From NCBI RefSeq assembly GCF_000252995.1, contig NC_015761.1:4030001-4094000 (forward strand): DNA of 64,000 bases, given 5' to 3'. The notes beneath the pieces were generated by a model. It worked only from the letters and a program-made list of their open reading frames with translations. It searched no databases and was not told the DNA's origin. Positions 58,019-64,000 of this stretch are shown here, piece after piece. Position 1 is the stretch's first letter. Every line of letters starts with the position of its first letter. Source of the stretch: Salmonella bongori NCTC 12419 (GTDB lineage Bacteria > Pseudomonadota > Gammaproteobacteria > Enterobacterales > Enterobacteriaceae). The position numbers and the translations under genes are program-made.

Positions 58019-58116
58019 TGCGTTTCCCCCGCCTGGAGGACAAGGATGTGCCTCCCACTGTTTGCACAGGAATTCGGGTGGCACCCTCTTTCATTGCCGC
58101 CCGTTTTCCGTTCTGG

Positions 58117-58632
58117 CTAACGCGGTTTTTTCTTAATTAAAACAGAATGATCGTGACCGCACTCACCTTGGTGGCGACACGCTTCCACTTCAACACACGC
58201 CGGGCACAGACCATGCGCCTCAATCACATTATGCCGTAGCGCAAATCCCATTTTTGCTGCCAGCGTATGCATAATGTCTTCTACGCCTTCGGCACACTCT
58301 TCTTTCACCCCGCCGCAACGATCGCAAATAAACATTGCTGAGCTGTGAGTAGGTTGATCGAACAGGTGGCAGAGAACATAACTGTTGGTGGACTCCACTT
58401 TATGGACAAAACCCTGTTCAAGCAAAAAATCCAGCGCTCGGTAGATAGTGGGCGGTTTGGCCTGCGGTTCTGTTTCACGCAGCAGGTCGAGCAGATCATA
58501 CGCGCTGATCGCGCCCTGTTGCAGACTCATCAGGCGCAGCACTTCGAGGCGCTGGGGCGTCAGGCGCACGTTGCGCTGCGCACAGAGTTTTTCGGCTTGC
58601 GCCAGTAACTCTTGCGTTTTGGTCTTTTCCAT
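58117..58632 (-). CDS. zur: Zinc uptake regulator Zur (Fur family)
   Basis: Zinc-sensing repressor of zinc import genes. The product is 171 residues. Fur-type winged helix covers about 1-85 (LTPQRLEVLRLM; PPTIYRALDFL). The structural zinc site uses C103 and C106 (CDRCGG) and C143 and C146 (CPAC); C88 and nearby His contribute to the sensory site (CHLFDQPTHSS). The C-terminal tail is His/Cys-rich (ACRHQGECGHDH). Convergent with yjbJ. Confidence 0.97.
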   Translation of the reverse strand: MEKTKTQELLAQAEKLCAQRNVRLTPQRLEVLRLMSLQQGAISAYDLLDLLRETEPQAKPPTIYRALDFLLEQGFVHKVESTNSYVLCHLFDQPTHSSAMFICDRCGGVKEECAEGVEDIMHTLAAKMGFALRHNVIEAHGLCPACVEVEACRHQGECGHDHSVLIKKKPR

Positions 58633-58772
58633 TTGGCACCTCGAATAGCATGAAAGTTTAATCTGCTACTTTACCACGATCTGCTTAAAACTCTGAAATT
58701 CCCCTGCCACGATATATCGCCTGCTACGCTTTCCCCGGCCAGCATTCTCATCTATACATAATGAGGATCGAT

Positions 58773-58814
58773 ATGATAACAACAGGCTTTAACGTCGCTA
58801 TTTCACAGCAATAG
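58773..58814 (+). CDS. Possible 13-codon leader peptide before the TraF-like gene
   Basis: ATG at 58773 has an ideally spaced ribosome site GAGG (58763-58766) and encodes MITTGFNVAISQQ. A longer in-frame version starts at 58761. Nothing else supports it; it may be chance. It lies in the 246-bp gap between zur and the barrel gene. Confidence 0.25.
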   Translation: MITTGFNVAISQQ

Positions 58815-58878
58815 TTCACCTCCGTCCTGCTAAGCATGGCGAAGGAGTTAATTTACCTGATAATAAGATGGGCTAACT

Positions 58879-60189
58879 GTGAATAAAAACCTCAAACTTT
58901 CAGTGATGACTATTGCAGCCTCGTTTTTTATGGCAAAGCAGACGAGCGCCGCCAATACCTGGGCTGAAGCGCGTAACGATGCAATGGGCGGGACGGGGGT
59001 TGCGTCTGCGCATTATGGCAGTGGCGTGTTGCTAAACCCGGCATTGCTGGCAAAAGCCAAACCGGAAGACAACATCACTGTTGTTCTTCCCGCGGTCGGC
59101 GTACAAATCACGGATAAAGATAACCTCCAGGATGAAATAAATGATATCAGCGACAAAATTAATTACTACGATCATGTGGTCGATAGCCTGACGCCAGGGC
59201 AAATTTTACTTCATCCGAGGGGGGTATTGAATCAATTTCAGGGGGCTGCGCGCGATTTGGCCGATGAACTGGAATATCTCAACGGGAAAACCGCCCGCGC
59301 CAATGCTGGCGCCGGGGTGGCAGTGAGTATTCCGGGACAAACGCTTTCCGTCGCGTTTATTGCAAAAGGTTACGCGCATGGGCGTGTGAGCTCGTCTATT
59401 GATCAGAACGATATTCAGTATCTGCGCAATATCCAGCGTAATGAAAGTATCGCGCTTCGTGAAGCAGGACGCGCGGCATTACTGGGGACTGACGAAATAA
59501 CAAAACATTTAAACTCTACCGCGTCAGGACGAGTCGCGATTGTTTCTGATTATGGTATTGCGGTGGCGAAGCAATGGGTGGTAGGGGATGTGCCTGTTTC
59601 TATTGGCGTTACGCCGAAATTACAAAAAACCTGGCTCTATAACTACACCACATCAATATATCACTATGACAGCAGTGACTGGAACAGTAGTCGCTACCGT
59701 AACGACGATACCGGCTTCAACATCGATGCGGGGCTTGCCGCTGATTTTGGCGAAAACTGGACGCTGGGTCTGAGTGGGCAAAATTTGGTATCGCGCGACA
59801 TTGACACGAAAGAGATTTATATCACCAATGGAATATCGGGAGAAACCACTCACTACAAAGATACGTACCAAATTCGCCCCCTGGTCACGGCGGGTATTGC
59901 GTGGCATAACGAGGTGCTGACCGTAAGCGCTGATGGCGATCTGACGGAAACGAAAGGATTTAAGAGCGAAGACAATTCCCGGTATGTTGGTGTTGGCGCT
60001 GAAGTCCGGCCGCTAGCGTGGTTGGCGGTGCGTGCAGGATATCGTGCGGATGTGAAAAATAACGATAGCAATGTGTTTACTGGTGGTCTGGGCTTTGCGC
60101 CCTATAACCGTGTACATCTCGATTTAATGGGGCTGTACGGTGAAGATGAAACCTGGGGCGCAGGCGCACAGCTTACAATGACATTCTGA
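58879..60189 (+). CDS. TraF-like outer-membrane beta-barrel protein
   Basis: A 436-residue exported protein. It has a signal peptide (about 24 residues, ending QTSA), then NTWAEARNDAMGGTGVASAHYGSGVLLNPALLA, which is the N-terminal hallmark shared by TraF_2-type (conjugation TraF-like) and FadL/OmpP1-like barrels. The rest alternates amphipathic strands with aromatic turns and ends in a barrel-type terminal phenylalanine (GAGAQLTMTF). GTG start at 58879 with a weak site (AAGATGGG). No other conjugation gene is nearby. Function unknown; an outer-membrane channel or adhesin-like protein is possible. Annotated as TraF-related by resemblance only. Confidence 0.75.
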   Translation: MNKNLKLSVMTIAASFFMAKQTSAANTWAEARNDAMGGTGVASAHYGSGVLLNPALLAKAKPEDNITVVLPAVGVQITDKDNLQDEINDISDKINYYDHVVDSLTPGQILLHPRGVLNQFQGAARDLADELEYLNGKTARANAGAGVAVSIPGQTLSVAFIAKGYAHGRVSSSIDQNDIQYLRNIQRNESIALREAGRAALLGTDEITKHLNSTASGRVAIVSDYGIAVAKQWVVGDVPVSIGVTPKLQKTWLYNYTTSIYHYDSSDWNSSRYRNDDTGFNIDAGLAADFGENWTLGLSGQNLVSRDIDTKEIYITNGISGETTHYKDTYQIRPLVTAGIAWHNEVLTVSADGDLTETKGFKSEDNSRYVGVGAEVRPLAWLAVRAGYRADVKNNDSNVFTGGLGFAPYNRVHLDLMGLYGEDETWGAGAQLTMTF

Positions 60190-60199
60190 GGCGTTTTCA

Positions 60200-60222
60200 C
60201 CGGAGGCAGTACGCCTCCGGTT
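60200..60222 (+). terminator. Terminator-like hairpin after the TraF-like gene
   Basis: Stem CCGGAGGC (60200-60207) / GCCTCCGG (60213-60220) followed by TTATA, 11 bp after the stop. Strong stem but short T-run. Confidence 0.7.
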
Positions 60223-60433
60223 ATACTATCGTGGCGCGTCTCTACGTGTCTCCCTTACCAAAACCGCAGGGGAGAGGGGCTACGACCCGGGCGCGATTAT
60301 TGATACTGAAATATTATAAATACCTCGCGACCTATTTGATACTTATGAAATATTATCACTATTAATGAATGTAATATTTAATTTGTTATTATAAACACTA
60401 TACAATGTAATAATTAATAGTATATATATTGGT
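60223..60433. other. A+T-rich intergenic DNA
   Basis: From about 60300 the sequence is very A/T-rich, with many TA steps and runs such as ATATATATT. This is typical of horizontally acquired, H-NS-bound DNA in Salmonella. No gene is seen. Promoter-like -10 words are too common here to choose one. Confidence 0.5.
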
Positions 60434-60585
60434 ATGCATAAATATAATCATCAGATTTTTCCTCTCTGCGCTGTGTAATTTTGGTCTTATATTTAGTAAT
60501 GATTGGCTCATTTGGTCTCGTGGCAGCATGGTTTTTGGTAAAAAATAGAGATGATTCTTTGTGGATATTGACTAAACAGCAATGA
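60434..60585 (+). pseudogene. Frameshifted small membrane-protein frame
   Basis: ATG 60434 opens MHKYNHQIF and then meets a stop (TAA 60476). One extra T in the T5 tract at 60456-60460 would join it to an open frame to TGA 60583, giving a 50-residue peptide with one hydrophobic span (CVILVLYLVMIGSFGLVAAW) and a charged tail (KNRDDSLWILTKQQ). The shape is that of a small single-pass inner-membrane protein. No good ribosome site precedes it. It is either decayed, phase-variable, or an accident of A/T-rich DNA. Confidence 0.35.
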
Positions 60586-60650
60586 GATGATACCAAATAA
60601 ATATTGAATTAATATCACATGAGATATAGTTCACTCCATGGGAGGTTAAT

Positions 60651-61535
60651 ATGATGAAGCCTATTTCTGCCGGATGCCCTGCGATAAGAGCGGTAATACC
60701 CGGCACAACTACCACCGATGCTTCACCTGGCCTATCTAAAGATCTTGTTGGCGTAGCTAATATTGCGTATGGTACTTCCCCGTTTGGACAAAAAAGTGGG
60801 ATGTTATTGGTAACAGGAGAGAAAGGCTTCAATGAATCGGTTTGCCTGAATATGCTGGGTCAGCAAATACCCAGAGTTTTTTCAGGCAAGCCTTTATATC
60901 CAAGTGTTTTTCTAACTCAAGCGGCAGTGTCCGAATTTGAAAAAGCAATTGAGAATCCTTATAAATCTATGTCGGGTGACATTGATTTGGAAAAATTCAG
61001 TAATGATCATAATTGTGGCACAGCTGTCGGTATTGTTGCACAGCAGCAAGAAAACCTCACTCTGGACGAGGTCACATTAGGGGAATTCAGAAAGGTCTAT
61101 ATTACCGGACATGGTGCTGCAGGCACTGATGTTTTGGCCAGTGGCGGCTCTGTGTATACGGCCAAAGAACTGGTTGATATTCTGGTTGCCCATAACATTT
61201 TAGACCAGATAAAAGATATAAGACTTGTTAGCTGTTATTCTGCAGATAAAAGAAGACCCGCCAGTTTTACCCAGGAGGATATAGAGAAGGCGAATAGACC
61301 CTCGGGGTTCTTTGAGAAAATGCTGTTAGGCGCGCGAACATCTTTTATGGAGAAGATGGCTGATGAGATTTGGCGTCGAGGCTATACTGATGTTAAGGTT
61401 TCTGGCTATCATGGCGCAGGGGTATTTTATTCTGGTGATATCCCATTTACGCATCTTCGAAGCACGACCATTCCGGCAACCCTTACTATCAGACGAGAGA
61501 CGGTAAGAGAAACGCTGGAAAGCCAGATAGATTAA
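60651..61535 (+). CDS. Uncharacterised protein with a C80-like (clan CD) cysteine-peptidase signature
   Basis: 294 residues from ATG 60651 behind a strong GGAGGT site. I do not recognise it as a named protein. The N-terminus (1-30) is rich in Ser, Thr, Pro and Gly and has no hydrophobic signal peptide. The second half has a hydrophobic strand ending in ITGHG (H154), a helix TAKELVDILVAHN, a second strand IRLVSC (C195), a basic loop (KRRP), then SFMEKMADEIWRRGY and the strand DVKVSGYHG. This strand-His-Gly, helix, strand-Cys layout with 41 residues between His and Cys resembles clan CD peptidases, above all the C80 cysteine-protease domains of MARTX and clostridial glucosylating toxins. The DNA is A+T-rich, the neighbours are unrelated, and no cognate toxin lies nearby. 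Alternatives are another clan CD family or an inactive relative. Confidence 0.7.
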   Translation: MMKPISAGCPAIRAVIPGTTTTDASPGLSKDLVGVANIAYGTSPFGQKSGMLLVTGEKGFNESVCLNMLGQQIPRVFSGKPLYPSVFLTQAAVSEFEKAIENPYKSMSGDIDLEKFSNDHNCGTAVGIVAQQQENLTLDEVTLGEFRKVYITGHGAAGTDVLASGGSVYTAKELVDILVAHNILDQIKDIRLVSCYSADKRRPASFTQEDIEKANRPSGFFEKMLLGARTSFMEKMADEIWRRGYTDVKVSGYHGAGVFYSGDIPFTHLRSTTIPATLTIRRETVRETLESQID

Positions 61536-61663
61536 ATCATACACTCAGCTATATTTTTTCGGCCGATAAAAAACCTATTATTAACGTGATATTTTGACAA
61601 GACTTTTACGGTGATTTTAGCCATTTCTCTATGCTATATTATGCCACTACGTTGTATTGTCAT

Positions 61664-61695
61664 TATCAGGCTCCCATTATTTGGGGAGCCTGATA
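61664..61695. promoter_or_regulatory. Perfect 12-bp hairpin in front of dusA
   Basis: TATCAGGCTCCC (61664-61675) pairs with GGGAGCCTGATA (61684-61695) over an 8-nt loop; A7 follows. It ends 41 bp before the dusA ATG. The T-run needed for termination is on the wrong side for either strand, so it is more likely an mRNA leader structure. Confidence 0.5.
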
Positions 61696-61736
61696 AAAAA
61701 ATAGGCTTCATTGGCATAAAGCACGGTAATATTGAA

Positions 61737-62756
61737 ATGGTAAAAACCCACCAAACCAGCACGATACCTGCAAAGACTGACAATCACTGGAATGGTCGGT
61801 TTAGCGTGGCGCCGATGCTCGACTGGACAGACAGACATTGTCGCTATTTCCTGCGATTGCTGTCTCATCAAACGCTGCTCTATACCGAGATGGTGACCAC
61901 GGGCGCCATTATTCATGGCAAGGGTGACTATCTGGCTTACAGTGAAGAAGAGCATCCGGTCGCACTGCAGCTTGGCGGGAGCGATCCGGCTCAGCTTGCG
62001 CACTGTGCTAAGCTGGCGGAAGCGCGGGGATACGATGAAATTAACCTTAATGTCGGTTGTCCCTCCGATCGCGTGCAGAATGGCCTGTTTGGCGCCTGTT
62101 TGATGGGCAATGCGCAACTGGTAGCGGACAGTATTAAAGCCATGCGAGATGTTGTCTCGATCCCGGTGACGGTGAAAACCCGCATTGGTATTGACGATCA
62201 GGATAGCTACGCGTTTCTGTGCGATTTTATTAATACGGTTTCCGGTCGGGGTGAGTGCGAGACGTTTATTATTCATGCGCGCAAAGCCTGGCTTTCCGGA
62301 TTAAGCCCGAAAGAGAATCGTGAGATCCCGCCGCTGGATTATCCGCGCGTGTATCAGCTAAAACGGGATTTTCCGCACCTGACCCTGTCGATTAACGGCG
62401 GCATCAAATCTCTGGCAGAGGCAAAGGAACATCTGAAATATATGGACGGCGTGATGGTAGGCCGCGAGGCTTATCAAAATCCGGGTATTTTGGCTGCGGT
62501 AGATCGGGAGATTTTTGGCGCCGATACGGCTGAGGTCGATCCGGTTGCGGTGGTCCGCGCCATGTATCCCTATATTGAGCGTGAGCTGAGCCAGGGGACA
62601 TATCTGGGGCATATTACTCGCCACATGTTGGGGTTGTTCCAGGGGATTCCTGGTGCGCGGCAGTGGCGTCGTTATCTGAGCGAAAATGCCCATAAAGCTG
62701 GCGCGGATATTCGTGTACTGGAACAGGCACTGCAGCTGGTCGCAGACAAGCGTTAA
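61737..62756 (+). CDS. dusA: tRNA-dihydrouridine(20/20a) synthase DusA
   Basis: FMN-dependent reduction of uridine 20/20a in tRNA. ATG at 61737 gives 339 residues. The TIM-barrel core shows SVAPMLDWTDRHCRYFLR, the catalytic-cysteine motif NLNVGCPSDRVQNG, VTVKTRIGIDD, FIIHARKAWLSGLSP and SINGGIKSL (FMN phosphate). The reading frame continues upstream to 61611 through the leader hairpin, which is not convincing. The codon matching the E. coli start (before HGNSE), as remembered, reads AAG here, so the start differs slightly. dusA is a frequent phage integration target, but no att duplication is visible. Confidence 0.95.
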   Translation: MVKTHQTSTIPAKTDNHWNGRFSVAPMLDWTDRHCRYFLRLLSHQTLLYTEMVTTGAIIHGKGDYLAYSEEEHPVALQLGGSDPAQLAHCAKLAEARGYDEINLNVGCPSDRVQNGLFGACLMGNAQLVADSIKAMRDVVSIPVTVKTRIGIDDQDSYAFLCDFINTVSGRGECETFIIHARKAWLSGLSPKENREIPPLDYPRVYQLKRDFPHLTLSINGGIKSLAEAKEHLKYMDGVMVGREAYQNPGILAAVDREIFGADTAEVDPVAVVRAMYPYIERELSQGTYLGHITRHMLGLFQGIPGARQWRRYLSENAHKAGADIRVLEQALQLVADKR

Positions 62757-62787
62757 AAATTCACCAATATTTAGTTAATTTCACTAC

Positions 62788-62819
62788 GCTCCGCGTCCTG
62801 TCGCGGAGCGTTTTCTTTT
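62788..62819 (+). terminator. Terminator of dusA
   Basis: Perfect 9-bp stem CGCTCCGCG (62788-62796) / CGCGGAGCG (62802-62810) followed by TTTTCTTTT. Confidence 0.92.
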
Positions 62820-62840
62820 ATATATCAATAAAATAAATAT

Positions 62841-62856
62841 TGGCATGGTTTTTGTA
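62841..62856 (+). promoter_or_regulatory. Sigma-54 promoter of pspG
   Basis: TGGCATG (62841-62847), GTTT, TTGTA (62852-62856) matches the -24/-12 consensus. It lies about 70 bp before pspG, which is PspF/sigma-54 dependent in enterobacteria. Confidence 0.85.
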
Positions 62857-62924
62857 ATAGCTTATCTATATCGCCCCGGTAAGCACTATGCCGCCGGGCA
62901 ATTGCATCTTTATGGGGAGCAACT

Positions 62925-63167
62925 ATGCTGGAATTACTTTTCGTCATTGGCTTTTTTCTGATGCTGATGGTTACTGGCGTGTCCTTGCTGGGCATACTGG
63001 CAGCGCTGGCTGTGGCGACCGCTGTCATGTTTCTGGGCGGGATGCTGGCGCTAATGATCAAGCTGTTACCGTGGTTACTGCTGGCGGTGGCTGTAGTGTG
63101 GGTGATCAAGGCGGTAAAAACGCCAAAAACCCCACAGTATCAGCGCAATAACCGTCGGTTTTACTAA
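62925..63167 (+). CDS. pspG: Phage shock protein G
   Basis: An 80-residue inner-membrane effector of the phage-shock response. Two hydrophobic segments (about 2-24 and 28-63, the latter probably two passes) are followed by a basic tail (KTPKTPQYQRNNRRFY). Ribosome site GGGGAGC. Transcribed from its own sigma-54 promoter, apart from the pspA operon, as in E. coli. Confidence 0.96.
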   Translation: MLELLFVIGFFLMLMVTGVSLLGILAALAVATAVMFLGGMLALMIKLLPWLLLAVAVVWVIKAVKTPKTPQYQRNNRRFY

Positions 63168-63291
63168 GGTATTGAGCGGTTCGTCACAACCTGAAACGTT
63201 ACTTTCACAACTCAATGGGAATTGATTATTAAATCTGTCATTATTGCGTAGTTAACGAATTCATCGCGCTGTACCCTACATACAGCCGAGC

Positions 63292-63322
63292 AAAAAAGAA
63301 AGGGCTTCCCGGGTGGAAGCCC
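63292..63322 (-). terminator. Terminator of qor
   Basis: On the minus strand GGGCTTCC (63322-63315) / GGAAGCCC (63309-63302) is followed by TTTCTTTTTTG. It lies 18 bp after the qor stop. Confidence 0.85.
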
Positions 63323-63340
63323 AATTTCTTTGCAGAGCTA

Positions 63341-64000
63341 TTACGGAATCAGCAGGCTTGAGCCCTGTGTGGCCCGGCTTTCCAGCACCTCATGCGCGCG
63401 ACGGGCATCTTTTAACGCATAGCGTTGATTTTCAGCCACATCGACTTTAATCACGCCGCTGGCAATCAATGAGAACAATTCATTGCTGGCTTCGGTCAGT
63501 TCTTCACGTGTCGTAATGTATCCCTGTAGCGAAGGCCGCGTGGCATACAGAGAACCTTTCTGATTCAGAATCCCTAAGTTCACGCCGGTAACGGGCCCTG
63601 ACGCATTGCCGAAACTAACCATCAGTCCCCGGCGTTGCAGGCAATCCAGTGAGGCTTCCCAGGTATCTTTTCCGACGGAGTCATAGACCACGCGCACTTT
63701 TTTGCCGCCAGTGATCTCTTTTACCCGCTCGACGATGCTTTCCTCACGGTAATTAATCACTTGCCAGGCGCCGGCATCCAGAGCCCGCTGTGCTTTTTGT
63801 GCGCTACCAACGGTGCCAATAAGCTTCGCGCCCAGCGCTTTTGCCCATTGGCAGGCGATCAAACCGACGCCGCCGGCAGCAGCATGAAACAGAAAGGGTT
63901 CATCTGGTTTCACTTCATATGTTTTGCGTAGCAGGTAAAAAACGGTTAATCCCTTCAGAAAAGAAGCTGCCGCCTGTTCGAAGGAAATCGCGTCAGGTAA
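63341..64000 (-). CDS. qor: Quinone oxidoreductase Qor (NADPH), 5' part outside the window
   Basis: The C-terminal 219 residues of a zinc-independent medium-chain reductase (about 327 in the full protein). The frame runs off the window end (first visible LPDAISFEQAAASFLKGLTV). The Rossmann NADPH site is FLFHAAAGGVGLIACQWAKALGA. RVVYDSVGKDTW, LVSFGNASGPV-type segment (MVSFGNASGPV) and the terminal ESRATQGSSLLIP complete the match. Convergent with pspG, with its terminator between. Confidence 0.95.
   Translation of the reverse strand, partial: LPDAISFEQAAASFLKGLTVFYLLRKTYEVKPDEPFLFHAAAGGVGLIACQWAKALGAKLIGTVGSAQKAQRALDAGAWQVINYREESIVERVKEITGGKKVRVVYDSVGKDTWEASLDCLQRRGLMVSFGNASGPVTGVNLGILNQKGSLYATRPSLQGYITTREELTEASNELFSLIASGVIKVDVAENQRYALKDARRAHEVLESRATQGSSLLIP

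Noticed and set aside
61664..61703. Terminator before dusA
   Set aside because: The stem is followed by A, not T, on the plus strand, and by mixed bases on the minus strand.
61611..62756. Prophage or integrase attachment at dusA
   Set aside because: dusA is a known target, but no integrase and no duplicated dusA 5' end are visible in the window.

Overview
This window is a stretch of an enterobacterial chromosome. Gene order and protein sequences point to the genus Salmonella. The backbone runs nfi-yjaG-hupA-yjaH-zraP-zraSR-purDH-rrn-yjaB-metA-aceBAK-iclR-metH-yjbB-pepE-rluF-yjbD-panS-lysC-pgi-yjbEFGH-psiE-xylE-malGFE/malK-lamB-malM-ubiCA-plsB-dgkA-lexA-dinF-yjbJ-zur-dusA-pspG-qor. This is the order known from the 90-92 min region of Escherichia coli. 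It differs by several insertions: an ASCH gene between aceK and iclR, a cold-shock-domain plus DUF2058 pair between pepE and rluF, panS, and an accessory block between zur and dusA. No insertion sequence, prophage, integrase or CRISPR array was seen.

Layout. 0-8.7 kb: DNA repair and HU (nfi, hupA), the zinc-responsive ZraP/ZraSR envelope stress system with its sigma-54 promoters, and the purHD operon with a PurR box. 8.8-14.5 kb: one complete rRNA operon (P1/P2 promoters, boxA, 16S, tRNA-Glu, 23S, 5S, terminator). 14.6-26.6 kb: methionine synthesis (metA, metH) around the glyoxylate operon aceBAK and its repressor iclR. 26.8-36.4 kb: phosphate transporter yjbB, dipeptidase pepE, RNA-related genes, panS, lysC and pgi. 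36.8-42.6 kb: exopolysaccharide-related yjbEFGH, psiE and xylE. 42.9-50.9 kb: the divergent maltose/maltodextrin regulon with a MalT/CRP control region. 51-58.6 kb: ubiquinone (ubiCA) and phospholipid (plsB, dgkA) genes, the SOS operon lexA-dinF, yjbJ and zur. 58.8-61.6 kb: the accessory block, with a TraF-like outer-membrane barrel gene, an A+T-rich stretch carrying a frameshifted small membrane-protein frame, and an unrecognised gene with a cysteine-peptidase-like His/Cys pair. 61.7-64 kb: dusA, pspG and a partial qor.

Most notable. (1) The gene at 60651-61535 has the layout of a clan CD (C80/MARTX-CPD-like) cysteine peptidase, with candidate dyad His154/Cys195 and no export signal peptide. 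It sits in A+T-rich, probably transferred DNA and is the best candidate for an undescribed function, possibly a secreted effector. (2) The lysC leader is only about 84 nt from a good promoter, and no lysine riboswitch can be seen. (3) Four short palindromic MITE-like elements of the ERIC family or of similar build lie in functional places: the 23S-5S spacer, aceB-aceA, lysC-pgi and malF-malE. (4) A partial second copy of the tRNA-Glu 3' end lies in the 16S-23S spacer.

Many intergenic spaces carry REP/BIME palindromes. Comparisons with E. coli are from memory of those sequences, not from a search.
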